From Pyropia yezoensis (lineage: Eukaryota > Rhodophyta > Bangiophyceae > Bangiales > Bangiaceae): a stretch of 64,000 nucleotides of DNA. The notes beneath the pieces were generated by a model. That model searched no databases. It had not been told where the DNA came from and was given only the letters and a program-made list of their open reading frames with translations. Position 1 is the first letter of the stretch. Every line of letters starts with the position of its first letter. The position numbers were made by a program, and so were the translations under genes. This document shows, in pieces, positions 20,119-31,371 of this stretch. The DNA is taken from positions 33,208,894-33,272,893 of the forward strand of contig CM020618.1 of NCBI GenBank assembly GCA_009829735.1. The letters are read 5' to 3'.

Positions 20119-23100
20119 GGCCAAAATCCAGACCGTCAGGGAGGGGAGACCCAAGGGGGGGGGGGGGGGGAGGGATAGAGGGAAGGGAAGAGTCTCCAGG
20201 GCGGTGGCTTGGCAGCGACGAGGAGCCACCCCAACAAGTGTCCAGGGCAAGTGGGCAGGATGACCTCGGCGCCGTTGGGCAACTCCCCGCACCTCCGCAC
20301 CTCCCGTCTTGTACCACCACCACGCCGCTCGACTCCAGCGTGCTGGCCGCGTGCTCACCGGCTGAGCAGACCACCGCCAGCCCCTCCGCACGCCCCCCAG
20401 GGGCGCCACCCACGCGAGTGCGCCACCCCCCCTCAGTCCTCGACACGGGGCCACCTCATAGCGGGACGGAGAGGCTTGTAGAGCCGGAAACGGGGGGGCA
20501 CCCGCACCGACAAGAAACAAGGGGCAGTACACAGTGGACAGCGGGCCAACTCGGAGCAATCCCGATGCGGTGTGGGGGAGGTGGGCACGCCGCGGCTGCC
20601 GCCAGACGCAACAGGCGGCGCACACCCCGCCAGTGAGGTGGGGAAGTCCGCCATGAGCGCGGCCGCCGGCGGTCGCCGCGCGCGGGGCGGGGCGGGCGTC
20701 GCTCATGAGGGGGGGCCCCCGAACGGGGTCGCCGCCGACGGGTGCGGGGGACCGCCCGCGGGGCGGAGGGGCCCCGGCCGGGCCACGGCCAGCGTCCCCC
20801 GGCGGTGCGGATACATACCGGGATTTTCGGGGAGGAGAGCGCCGGTGGCGGCGGCGCGGTCGCGGGGGAAGCGGCGGTCGGCCACGGTGTGGGCGGAACA
20901 GCCGCCTGCGGGTGCTAGCAGCACAGTGGCGCAGGGTCTGGGGGGTTACGCCTCTCTTTTCCAAACGTTTGTGTACGGTGCAGCGCCGGGGGGGGGGGGG
21001 GGGTCAGGCTAGGGGCCTGGGGGCCGCCTCGAGTGGCCGTGCTGGTTTGCGCGACGCAGCCGGGCACGGCCAGGGATGGGGATATCGTTTGTTCTGACGG
21101 TGAGGGGGGAAGCAAGCGGGTGGAGGGCGGATGCCTGATGAAAAATGGCCCCCGTCCGGCACCGGGGGGGGGCAGCGGGACAAGGCGCCGGCTGTCCGCG
21201 GCACCACCGCGGCGGCCGCCGCCGGCGATACGCCGCACGTCTGGGCGGGGAGTGGGGGCACCCCCGGCCACGCCCTTTCCCAACCCCCCACCCACCCACC
21301 CACCCCACCCGGCCGGGTCGCCCCCCCACCCATCCCCCCTACCTATCGCGCGCCAACCCGCCCACACCCCTCCCTCACCGCGCACCCCGCGACGCGAAGG
21401 CGGCCACTACCTACGATGGCGTGACGCCCTCCCCCCCTCTGCGCCCGCGGCTGGGCCGGGGTGCCCGCCCCGACCCCCCCACAGGAATAGCCCCCACTCT
21501 CCTGGGCCACGGAGAGACTAAAACAAGGCCATATAGTGGTTTTCGGTATTCATGGCCTACTTACCTTTCGTCACAACTTCACAATCACTTAAGCCAATCA
21601 GACGCGCGTATCACCACGCGCCGGATAGTCAGCTGACTATCGGTGTGACTAAAACTCGCTGCTTTGGTCACCCCGATAGTCCTCGGACCAACGGAGGTCT
21701 CCCTGGGCTTCATCTGATTGGCTGTCGCTTTGTTACAAAAACATGCGATTTCGCTCCGTAACGTTACATTATAGTCCCATGTCGGATAGTCACGTTGGTG
21801 GGTACGCCCTTATCCCCTGTCAAGATACAAGCCCGATTTTGGCCAGATCTCTTGCTTCGTTGTGCAAATGCTTGCCCTGCTTGAGCACGAAAATGAACTC
21901 CTCGAGCAGGATTTTGCTTTTCTGATCGAGGGGATGGGCCGAGGCCAACAAATCTCCACCAGGATGACTGACACGACGGCCGCTGTTGGTGTTCTGTTAA
22001 CCAATGACAACAGCGGTGGCCCTGCTGTTTGCTGGATGGAGCGTTCCATTGGTCAGAATTCACGACGTAGATGTCGAGCAAGGCGGAGAGATTTCTCCGT
22101 GCGGTCCCTCGAAAGCTGTCGTCCCGCAGGTTTTTGCTTCACCCGTGCGAGGGATTGCGCGGTTTTTAAACTCGTTTGTATAAACATTGCTCCCAAGTGT
22201 AGCGATGGTCGGTCGCTTCTTTTCGCTTCACTAGAGCGCTCTCCTGCCCCGTGCGCTTCCACATACCAAGGGACGTGGCGACCGCCAATCGCCCGAGGAG
22301 TTATAGCCAGAAAGCAAGAAACGGGGGGAAAAGCGGTGTCTATGATGCCTTGAGGGCAGGGTTGGTGGGGGGTCGATTCGGATTCGGATTCGAGTTCGCG
22401 AATACGGTGGATTCGACCGAACTCTGGAAGAGTTCCACCCGAACGACGCCCTGCTATAAGAACACGTGGCAACTAATTGGCCACTTGTAAGCGTACTTGA
22501 CAGAAGTGGCATGACTGGTCTTGCAATGAGTGGTGAGGTGTCCGCGCTCACGGCCGTGAACCAACATCAGGCTCCGCGCAGGAAAGTGCGTTCTTGAAAG
22601 GTGGGAGGCTGTGAAGGGGGGGGAGCTCATGCACCAGCAGCACGGTGACAGCACCTGATGCACTGCCTGACAGTTTCGAGGACCTGTCAGAGCCGCCAGA
22701 TCAACGAGCGTGGGACACGTTAAGGTGCCGCGAATCAGTCATCGTAGGGCGGCGCCGCGCGGCCGCAACAGTGAGCTGGTTACAGCTCTCCGCAAAAGTG
22801 CATACTCGCTCACAGCATTGGAAGACAGCGCCGCGTCGGTCTCTTGAGAGCTCTCGAGCAAGGGTTGTATGTACAGTACGGAGCCAGTGGGGAGCCATCT
22901 CCACGCTCTTGGTGGGTTATTGTCCGTCAAGTTCTTCTTGGAAACGTATGAATATGTATGTAAGTCTATTCGAACCGCATTCGGTTTCCGAAACGCGAAT
23001 TACCAGGTATTCGCCGAACGGTGGTGTGATTCGGGCGTCACGACGCAACCCTGCTTGAGGGGCGGTCGATGCAGGTTTTCTGCAGGTTTTTGCCCGAGAA

Positions 23101-23997
23101 TTTCCAAAAAAAAAAACAAGAAATGTTTGACAGGCAGTGCTGCGCAGCGGAGGAAGTTCGATCGGGGACTTCTGAGTCTACCAATGAACGTGTCACGCAA
23201 GGGCCCCGACACGTTGCACGGGGGCCTGATCCGTGGACTGGTACATACAGTGCCAGCGAGCACTGCGAATCGGCGAATTTGTGAACCAGCCTATCGGAAA
23301 CTCGTGCGTCGGCCACGTGCCCCCTGACTGTCTGAGAGCATGTCTATTTATGTATTGTGCTTCCTATAAAATTCGGATGTTGACGGTACGTGAAAGTGAA
23401 CAAAATCGCTGTCTGGACCAACGGATCGGCGGCACCTTCACGTACCGTCAACATTCATTTTTTACACGAAACACGCTATGTATCGGTGTGACCCAAAACC
23501 TGATGGCCGTCCCGCCAGACAAGCGAGCGGTGGTCTGGGCCACGTGTCGGCCGCCAGTGTGGCCCGACCGAGGGACCGCCGCCCACGCCCCGCCCTTGTG
23601 TGCACCCCGCGGCGGTGGTGGTCTGGTTGGTCCCGCTTGGCACGAGCGCGGCGCATGGGCGGGCCAGTCGCTTCGCCGCTTCCACCGACGGCGCCGCTGT
23701 GCCGCCGCTACCACCGTCGCCCGTTGTCCGCCCGCCCGCCCGCCCGTCCGCCCATCGCCGGCCCTACATACTGCTGCAACCGACGTGGCCTCGCCGGCGG
23801 TGCGGCTCTCGGTTCTTCTCGCCCTCCTCCCCCACCCTTTCCGAGCCGCTCCTCCCGCTCCTCCCCTCCGCGCTTCCCTCCCCACCACCCTCCTGCCGCC
23901 CGCCGCCGGTGGCATGCGCGGCACTGCCTGCGGGCGGGCCACCTCTACCGGCGTGGGCGGCACCCCCTCCTCCCCCCCCCCCCCGCCGCCGCCTCGA
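20119..23997. other. Long gene-poor region with AT-richer segment 21500-23500
   Basis: No gene is supported. The stretch 20119-21500 is GC-rich with short frames only. 21500-23500 is markedly less GC-rich than its surroundings and holds several inverted repeats: a perfect 18-bp palindrome GATAGTCAGCTGACTATC (21624-21641), an 11-bp inverted pair AGCCAATCAGA/TCTGATTGGCT (21592-21602, 21713-21723) and the hairpin listed separately at 23377. A GGATTC hexamer repeats about three times near 22376-22392. The composition and hairpins suggest old non-autonomous elements. Confidence 0.45.
23377..23454. repeat. 18-bp perfect inverted repeat (hairpin or miniature element)
   Basis: ATGTTGACGGTACGTGAA at 23377-23394 is matched exactly in reverse complement at 23437-23454. 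One further mismatch and three more matches follow inward, with a loop of about 35 bases. No clear target duplication is visible, so it may be a transposon relic or a structured transcript. Confidence 0.6.
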
Positions 23998-25417
23998 TGA
24001 CGCTCGCCGCCGCCCTCCCCGCCCGCACCGTCCTCTTCCTCGTCGCGTCGGGGGCGTCGACGCACTACCTCTATGAGCACTGCCCGTCGGTGGTGTGGGC
24101 GGCGCTCGCGCACCTTCTTCCCACGGTCGGGGGGGGGGCGTCCTCCCGCGGGGACGGCGGTGGCGGTGGCGGCGGTGGTGGGGGTGGGAGTGGGGGGGTG
24201 GGAGGGGCGGGGGTGGGGCGTGGGGGTGGGGGTGGTGGCTTTGCTGGTGGGGAGGGGGGGGGGGGGGGGACGGCGGGCTGGGCGGTGGCGCCGACGCCGA
24301 CGCCCACACGCGGGCGGCGTGGGAGGCCCTTTCCGCGCAGGTTGTTGCGTTGACGCGGGAGGTGCGGGCGGTGGCGTCGGCGCCACCAGCGGTGACTGTC
24401 ATTGGCGCGCCCGGCGGTGGGGGTAGCGGCGGCGGCGGCAGCGGCGCGTGGGGCCTCCTCCGCCCCAGCCTGGTGGTGGTGGCGGGTGTTGGCCTCGGCG
24501 CCGCGTACGTGCGGTCGCGAGGCCTGCGCGCGGCGGACCTGACGTGGGTGTCCCGCTCCTCCTTTGAGGGCACCGTCGAGGCGCTGCGGGGCTCCCTCGG
24601 CCGCCTGGCGGGGGTGATTGGGTCGACCAAACGGGAGCTGGGTGAGCGGCTTGGCCGCGTCGAGGGCGCCGTCGACGCTGCCGCCGTGGACCTCCGCGCG
24701 CTTGTTGAGGCAGACGTCGGCGGCCGCGTCACTGAAGTGGGCAACGCCCTCGAGGGCATGCGCGCCGACATGGATGAGCTCCGCAGCGAGGTGCACGGTC
24801 TGGGGGGGGACGTTGCGTCCATCACCCGCGGACTCGGCCTGCTGTGTACGGTCGTGGGGGGAGGGGGGGCGGACCCGGCCACGCGAGCGGCGTTGGAGCG
24901 GTTTGGCGCTGCGCACGGTGGGGGCGGGGGTGGGGGGGGTGGTGTCAAGGGCGCGGCGCCTCCCGCGGGGCTGCTCGGCTCGCCCGCCGCGGCCGTGTCG
25001 GCCGCGGCCGCCGCGGTGGCCGCCGCCGCGTCTGCTGCGGCAAGCGGCGGCTTCCGCTCCATCCTGCCCCCCGCCGCCCTAGGAGCTGGCGGCCGTGCCG
25101 CTGTCACCGACGCCGCCATGTCGCCTCCGTCGGTGGTGGTGGAGGAGGCAGATGGGTACGGTAGCGGCGGAGGCCGGCCGGGTCCGGCGATATCCGCGCC
25201 TGCCCTGGGCGGGGGGACGCTCCTGGCGCGGCGCGCGAGCCTACCGGGCATGGGCGACCTTGCCGCCGCGTCGGGAGTGCACGTCCGCGACGGGCGGCCG
25301 CCCCGCCCTGGGGGTGGGGGGGGGGGTGGGTGGGGCGCCACCGCCATTGCTGGCTGGCCGTCCCCGCCGTCGCCTGCATCTCCAGGGGCAGTACCGCTGC
25401 CATTAGGAGGAAGATGA
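23998..25417 (+). CDS. DUF1664-family membrane protein, with apparent frameshift
   Basis: The N-terminal part from the ATG at 23998 reads MTLAAALPARTVLFLVASG, a membrane segment like that opening plant DUF1664 proteins. A Gly-rich stretch follows. From about 24275 the conserved part lies in another frame: EALSAQVVALTREVRAVAS, then AWGLLRPSLVVVAGVGLG, then GLRAADLTWVSRSSFEGTVEALRG, matching the DUF1664 order (short coiled coil, second membrane segment, long coiled coil TKRELGERLGRVEGAVDAA). The frame changes within a run of G near 24254-24269. This could be a homopolymer miscount, a real mutation, or an intron I cannot delimit. The total would be about 470 residues, longer than plant homologues because of Gly/Ala linkers. 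The C-terminal 150 residues are low complexity. Function of the family is unknown; the location is probably an organelle membrane. Confidence 0.8.
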
Positions 25418-26521
25418 CGAGCCGATGCAGAGGGAATGATGGGGGGGGGGGGGGGGGGGGGGGAGGAGGGGGGGGCACAGCCGCAGTGCGTGCCAATGCG
25501 ATGGCTGGCTTACCGCAACCTTTTTTTTTTTTAGGGGGAAGGCGATGAGCCGATGTAGAGGGGGCAGGGGGAGACGGGAGGCGGCCGACCACCGCCGCGT
25601 GCCGCCGCGGAGCCTCGCGAGTGGGCGGTGGCCATGGCGCCGGCGCGTGGCGGACCCACCGGTGTGGCGGCGGCGGCGGTGCCAAACGCCGCGCAAGGGC
25701 GTGAAGGGGGGTGGCGGGCAGTGGGTGGAGAGTACTCGCGACTCGCCTGGTGGCTTGGGGTCACCGCCGCGGCGCCGGCGGTGTCCGAGCGGCGGTGGCG
25801 TCGGTGGCGGCGGGCGTGCGGGGAAGGACGGGACTGGCGGGCGCTAATCCTATGCCCTCTCGTCGTGTCGCGGCCTGCCGCGTCGCGTAGGTATGGTCGG
25901 ACCGTTACTTTTTCTTCTCTTGTGATTGTGAGCGTGTGGTCGCTGTGGAGGTAGGACGGGGCAATAGACATAACCGGATTGCTACTTGACCCACCGGCTA
26001 CGCCCTGTCAATTGTACCGCGGCGTGTCGCCACGACAGTGGGGCGTGACCGTGGGGGGGGCGCCGGTGCGAACAGGAGGGCAGCAGTGGTGTTGCTGGGC
26101 ACGAAAGGATGGTGGAACCAGTCACCCCGACCCGCGCGGAAGAAGAAAACAAGGGCAGTAGCGATGCCACCGGAAAAGGAACAAGAATCAAGAGCAGGCC
26201 CCCAGAGGAAAAGACAGCCCACGCGCTCCACCCAGTCGCAAAATCATCAACGAACCAAACAAAAAGACCTACGCCGTCCGTCCCAGCAACCGTGCCCTCC
26301 TGCGGCACGCGGACTACACCACCCCCCGTGGCCAGACCACCATGCAGCCGAGACTCGTATGAAGGGTGCACTCACCTACGTATTGTCATGCTCGTGGGGT
26401 CGGCGAGGCCAAACACCTCCCCACGCCGGCCGCGTCCGCCGACAGCGCGTTCGCGCCGTCGGCCCTTCCCTCCTCCCTCCCCCCAATCTGCCGCCGCGAC
26501 GTCGTCGCCCCCTCGTCCCCT
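25418..26521. other. Convergent intergenic region DUF1664 / oxoglutarate carrier
   Basis: It holds poly-G (25441-25463), poly-T (25521-25532) and an A-rich segment 26140-26290. No gene or RNA is recognised. Confidence 0.45.
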
Positions 26522-28244
26522 TTACGATTGCCGCGCCAAGTAGAGCTTCTTCATCTGCTCGAGCGCAACAAACGTGAGGACGGTGTGGGGCCCCAGCCTC
26601 AAAAAGTAGGGCGTGAAGCCCTTCCACAGCGCCGTCACGCCCTCCTTGCGGGCCACGCTGACGAGCGCGTCGGCCATGCCCGCGTACTCGGGCACACCAT
26701 TGATGACCTTCATGTTTTGGACTCGCGTCTTGGCCGAGTCCAGCGGAATACTGGCCGCGGTGGCGATAAAGCCGCTCACACATGATGCGAGCGTGTGGGC
26801 GCCTATGTGGTCGCCCACCAGACCCGTGCCGAGAATGGCCTCCTTAGCCTGCGAGTAAGTGGACAGCTGCGCCACATTGAGCACCGCCGCGCGGCCAACG
26901 GTGGGGAGGGTTCCCCGCCAGAGGGTCGTCACCCCCTCCTCCCGCACCACCCGCCCGAGGGCGTCAAACACAGACGAATAGCCACGGCGCTCCGCCACCG
27001 GCAGCCGCCCGTCGGCGGTCATGCGGACGAGCGCCACCTCGGCGGGGGTGCCTACCACCGCCCCACATGCGCCGGCAATCATGCCCGCGGCCGCCTTCTT
27101 CGCAAACGGCAGCGGTGAACCGTCCGATGGTGTAAGCGTGGCCATCGCCACATTGTATACGCCTAGCCGGGTGGTGGTGTAGGTGAGCTGCCGGAACAGG
27201 CCGGCAGAGAGGCCTGAGTACATGCCAATGATGCCCTCAGAGCGGGCGACAGTGGTGAGCGTCTTTGCAAAACCCCTGCGCGCCAGAGGAGGTTGAAGGG
27301 AGGGCGGAGGGGGGGAGGGGTTGCGGGGGGGGGGCGAGCGACAGACGTCGCGAAAACGCAGAAAAAAAAGGGGGAAGCACCGTGGGGGCGAAGGGGCCGT
27401 GTCAGTACCGGCACCCTCACACAGCGCGGCAACGGCCCGTGCGCCCGGAAAGACTGGGGCCCTGGACAGAACGCCACGTGAGGGCATGCCGGCGCCATCC
27501 CGCGGCCGGCAGTAACATCCGACACGCCGCGGCGCACGCGACCGTAGGGGACGCAAGAGGGCAAGCCGAGCGGTAGAGGACAGCGCGACCGGCGGCAGGC
27601 GAGCACTCACGGTGGCAGGCGAGCATGAGGACGGACGAGGCGGGCGGGCGGGTGGAAAACGTACGGCTTGACGCCCGTCGGCCCCGCGCTGGCCAGCTGC
27701 ATGCGCGTCTTGATGAGGTCAATCGGCTGCACCACACAGGTCGCCGCCATCCCTGGAGCCGAGACAACGCCCACCACCCACCGGCAGCCACGACCACAAC
27801 ATCAACCACCCAACAACCCGACCATCAGGAGCACGGGAGCACGCGCGAGAAGGTGGAGGGGGATCGAAAAAGGACACAGCGACAGGGTGGGGCGTCAGCG
27901 CACCGTAGGGCAGCCCATCAGGGAGTGCAGCCGTGAGGGAGCCAAAAAACAACCTCACCCCCACCCGCCATGCCCATCCGACCCGCCCCCACTGCCCGCA
28001 GCGGGCACGGGCAAGACTTTGAGTTCTCCTCCCAACCCCCCCTCCCCCCCCCGAGCCCTCTCCAGCCCCTACGCACGGTCGGTCCCCCCCCCAGGCACAT
28101 GGAGGGCTACCGCGCGTCTTGTCGAGGGCGGCTGGTCATAAACGACATACCGGCCGCCACACTCCCCCCGCTCCTTCCCCACCCTAACGTACCACTGGCG
28201 CCACCAAAGACAAACTGCAGGTAGGATGGTATGGCCGGCGCCAT
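26522..28244 (-). CDS. Mitochondrial 2-oxoglutarate/malate carrier (SLC25A11-like)
   Basis: Inner-membrane antiporter exchanging 2-oxoglutarate for malate or other dicarboxylates. Three exons on the minus strand: 28244-28193, 27752-27611 and 27275-26522. Both introns have GT/AG ends (GTACGT, GTGAGT), in phases 1 and 2, and the joined frame is 315 residues, the usual carrier length. Exon 1 gives MAPAIPSYLQFVFGGASG, exon 2 the first signature QPIDLIKTRMQL, and exon 3 RSEGIIGMYSGLSAGLFRQLTYTTTRLGVY, the second signature TPAEVALVRMTADGRLP and the third IPLDSAKTRVQN. It ends in KGFTPYFLRLGPHTVLTF. TPAEVALxRMTADGRLP and the QNMK region are diagnostic of the oxoglutarate carrier within the SLC25 family. 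Exon 2 has an extra loop, VFHPPARLVRPHARLPP, not usual in the family; a different donor there would break the frame. Confidence 0.92.
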
Positions 28245-29518
28245 GACGGCCGTCGCCCAAGAGGGGCGCCGCGGCCGCCACTAACGCTGCAGCCGCGCGC
28301 GGCCGCCGCCTCCGCCGCTGCCTCAGCTGCCGCCGCCCGTGTCTTGCCTGCGGGACACGCCAGGGAGACCCAAGGGAGAGGGGCGACGCCGCCACGACCA
28401 CGCAGGGGGAAAGGGGTCAGGGAAAGGAGGGTGGTGGGGGGCAAGGGGGGGATAACAGGTCGAGTGGCTGCCACACCGACGAGGGAGTCAGCGAGCGGGT
28501 AGGCGGGAGGGCGGCGTCGGGCGGGCGGAGACGCGGTCCGTTCCGCTCCCGAGATTCGTGCGTCGGGGAGCGAGGCCAACGCCTGGTCGATGAGGGAGGG
28601 GAAGGGGGGCGGCGGGGCAGCCGGGCGTGGTAGAAGGATCCTCCCAGGCGCGTGGATCGACGGGGACGCCGACGCGGCGCGCGTACATACATCGCCCTGA
28701 GCGGAAGGGGGGTGCCGGGGGGCGCCCTGGCTCGTACAGACCCCTGCCAATGGTCCAGGCGGTTTTCCAAGGGGGTGTGACACGTGGCAAAAGATGTACT
28801 TCTTTCAGCGTGTCTGTTCGGGTACGCTTGCCAAGTCCAGAGCCCATAGAAGTTGGAAGGTACTGGGGACTTAGGTGAGGGGGGGGAACGGGTCCGTAGC
28901 GCGCGCTTAGCCTTCGTGGGCGGCATCAACCCGCTACACCCTGACGGCTGGCCAACCAACCACTTCCTCCCTCCCTTCCCCCCCTCTCCAGACCTCACCC
29001 GTGCCCCCTCCCTGCTCGTGCGCCCTTCTGCCGTACCGGCCGCTTCCTGCCCCGCTGCTTTCCTGATGGGGCTCCACGCGATGGTGCTGGAGGCGGCCGC
29101 CCCTACGGCTGCCGTGCCGCCGCTGCCGCCGTCACCGACCAGCCTCTCGCTGGGTACCCACCACGAGCGGACGGCGGTGGGGAAGTGGTCCTTCCCCTTG
29201 ACCCGAGCGGCCGCCAAGCGCTGGTACCCGTCAGCGCCCCCTGCTACGCCGCCTGGCAATGCGGCGTGGATGGAGCGGGGGTGCAGGCGCGGTACCTGCG
29301 TGGAGCTGCCGCCCTCGGCGGAACGTGCTGCGCATGAGTGGCGCTGCTTGAGGCGTGCGACTCGGCGTCGGTGGCGTGCGCGATCCTCCAGAACCGCGGA
29401 TGGCGCGCGCCCGCAGACGGGGGCGTGAGGTACCGCGTCACCATGGACAACGGCGCCACCGGGGTGGGGGCCCCATGCAGCCTGGGGTGGCTGTGAATTT
29501 CCCCTGGGGTTTCAGCGA
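28245..29518. other. Intergenic region
   Basis: Upstream of the carrier. It contains GCGTACATACATCGC at 28680-28694. From about 29040 coding-like composition appears, with short frames rich in Cys and Pro. They could be a broken 5' part of the Cys-rich frame that follows, but I cannot build a consistent gene. Confidence 0.35.
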
Positions 29519-30316
29519 GTGTCTGGCGACACCCACCAGTGTGTGCAGACGGGCAGCCAGGTCAATGTCACCTGCGGGACGCCCGTTCGCCGCTGTACGG
29601 GGTCGATGGTCTGCGTGGCGCGGGAGCTACCGTGTGCTGCGTGTAGTCCATGGACGTGCGCAGGCAACGCGAGCGGCACCTGCCCGCCGATTCAAGCCGG
29701 GGGCTGGTGTGGCGGTGCGAGCCTTAAGCACGGCCCAAGCCCCCTGATCTGTGCCGCCGATGTGCGGTGCAAGGTCTGGGCGTCAACAGGTGCCGGCGGG
29801 CTGTGTGGCTTGCGGAACACGGTTTGCGCGGACTGGGCGACCTGCGAGGCCACCGACGGCAGCATCTGCCCGTCCAGCGCGTGTGCCAGGGGCTTCACCG
29901 GCACCTGCCAGCCGTTGCGCGTTGGCGACGACTGTCGGGAGGATGACAAGTGCTGGGAAGGCACATCAGGCCTGAGGTGTGCGCCATTGTTCGTGGCGGT
30001 CGGGGCGGACGAAAGCGTGCGGCTCCGCCAGGAGTGCATTGTGCCCAAGGCAGAGGGCGCCGACGTGCTCGTGGACGGCGACGCGGGAGGCCAACCCCGC
30101 CGCGGGCCACGCGTCAAGGCTGGGCGCCGCCTCGGCGCGGCCGCCTCGGCCGCCGCACCACCGCCCCGCCGGCCGCCCAGCCGCGCCGCACACCAGCGAC
30201 CGGTGGGCGTGCGCTGCCAGCGCCGCCGCGCCAGACAGCGCGCCCTGCGTCCGCGGGGCCAATGCCGCCGCCGGTCGCGGGTACTCGTGGCGGCAGCGCG
30301 TCGACAGCAGCGGTAG
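29519..30316 (+). CDS. Cys-rich extracellular-type reading frame, unknown, probably partial
   Basis: The frame starts MSGDTHQCVQTGSQ and its first ~175 residues contain over 20 Cys in CxxC-like and C-x5-8-C spacings (TCGTPVRRC, PCAACSPWTC, WCGGAS, ICPSSACARGFTGTC, DKCWEGTSGLRC). Gly and Asp lie between them, as in small disulfide-rich repeats. After RQECIVPKAE the character changes to Ala/Arg/Pro low complexity, which is likely non-coding or the far side of an intron. No signal peptide precedes the ATG, so the true start is probably upstream or in another exon. I do not recognise a family. It may be a pseudogene; the disulfide-rich part is the only section I trust. Confidence 0.45.
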   Translation: MSGDTHQCVQTGSQVNVTCGTPVRRCTGSMVCVARELPCAACSPWTCAGNASGTCPPIQAGGWCGGASLKHGPSPLICAADVRCKVWASTGAGGLCGLRNTVCADWATCEATDGSICPSSACARGFTGTCQPLRVGDDCREDDKCWEGTSGLRCAPLFVAVGADESVRLRQECIVPKAEGADVLVDGDAGGQPRRGPRVKAGRRLGAAASAAAPPPRRPPSRAAHQRPVGVRCQRRRARQRALRPRGQCRRRSRVLVAAARRQQR

Positions 30317-30903
30317 CCGCCGCCGAGGCCAAGGCGCTGACGCCGCCGGGCCTGGGCAGTCCGTTACCGTGACCCCCGCCGAGGGCGCCCGCGGCCGCGG
30401 CCAAGTCCCCGTCCCCCGGCTCGCCGTCAGCAGGCCCAAAGAGGCTTACATCAGCCCACGGCAGTCCGCTGTCACAATTGCACACACGTGTTAAATCCGT
30501 TGCCACGTGTTAATCCGCAAGCGCGTTCGGGTCGAAGGCCCACGGGATTACTGCAGTTCGACCCCAATTTATAACCCGAACCCGAACCCGAATCACCCCC
30601 CCGCCGACCCTCTGTAAACACACAGTCGCACATGGGCACACTCAGCCGGCCACGCGCGCGCGCGCGTCGACGTCGTCCCATGTGTTCCACATGCGATTCC
30701 ATCCGCGTCGTGCTCCCTTCCACGTCCCTGTCCTGCTTTCCTCTCCGCTGCCGCCGAGGCTAGGCCCAACCCCCGGGGCGTTTCTCTTGTGCTTCCTTGC
30801 TTGTATCCCGGTGCCATTCTCGTCGTTCTTTCTTCCGCTTCTCTTACCTCCTCCCTGGGCCCTCGCGCTCCCCCCTCTACCCCTTCCTGCCCATCGATCG
30901 GTA

Positions 30904-31361
30904 TGGTGGGCAAGCTCCCCCCTGTCGCGAGTGGATCTCACTCGGAGGGGCCGCCGCAGTCGGCCGGGCGGGGACGCCCCCCCACTGCACCTTCCCCCGC
31001 TGCAGACCCTAGCTTGCCTCTTGCGGCGGCCGCGTCCGGCAGCACCCCCCCCGTTGAAGCTCCCGAGGCTGGGGCGAGCACCGCCGCGCCTCGGCTGCCA
31101 CACCCCCCTCCGCCAGAGCCGTCCTATGGCCCGAATGGACGATTGCTGCCGCTGCGTCTGTCAGCTGCCGCCATCGAGGCGGCTTGGGCTAATGCTCCGC
31201 CGCCCATGCCCAATTACCCGCGCTGGGACGCGGGCCCCAGCGGGTACATTGGTACTCTCTTGCAGTGGTGCCGCGAGGGCCGAATCGGCGTCCGCCCTTC
31301 ATCTTCGTCCCAGCCTGGTGGGGAAGCATCAGCGGAAACGACTGCAGGCATGGACGAGTGA
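30904..31361 (+). CDS. Hypothetical protein, Pro/Ala-rich
   Basis: 152 residues, MVGKLPPVASGSHSEG at the start and an unusually protein-like C-terminal part: LPLRLSAAAIEAAWANA, NYPRWDAGPSGYIGTLLQWC. There is no signal peptide, membrane segment or known domain. It is followed directly by a tandem duplication and lies close to transposons, so it could be the N-terminal fragment of a mobile-element gene. Support is weak. Confidence 0.3.
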
Positions 31362-31371
31362 GAAGCTGGTG

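Noticed and set aside
22960-23000. TTCGAACC-like word suggesting a tRNA T-loop
   Set aside because: No complementary T-stem, acceptor or anticodon arm can be drawn around it.
30571-30594. CCCGAA repeats as possible telomeric sequence
   Set aside because: Only about three units, inside the scaffold, and not a telomere motif I can support for this lineage.
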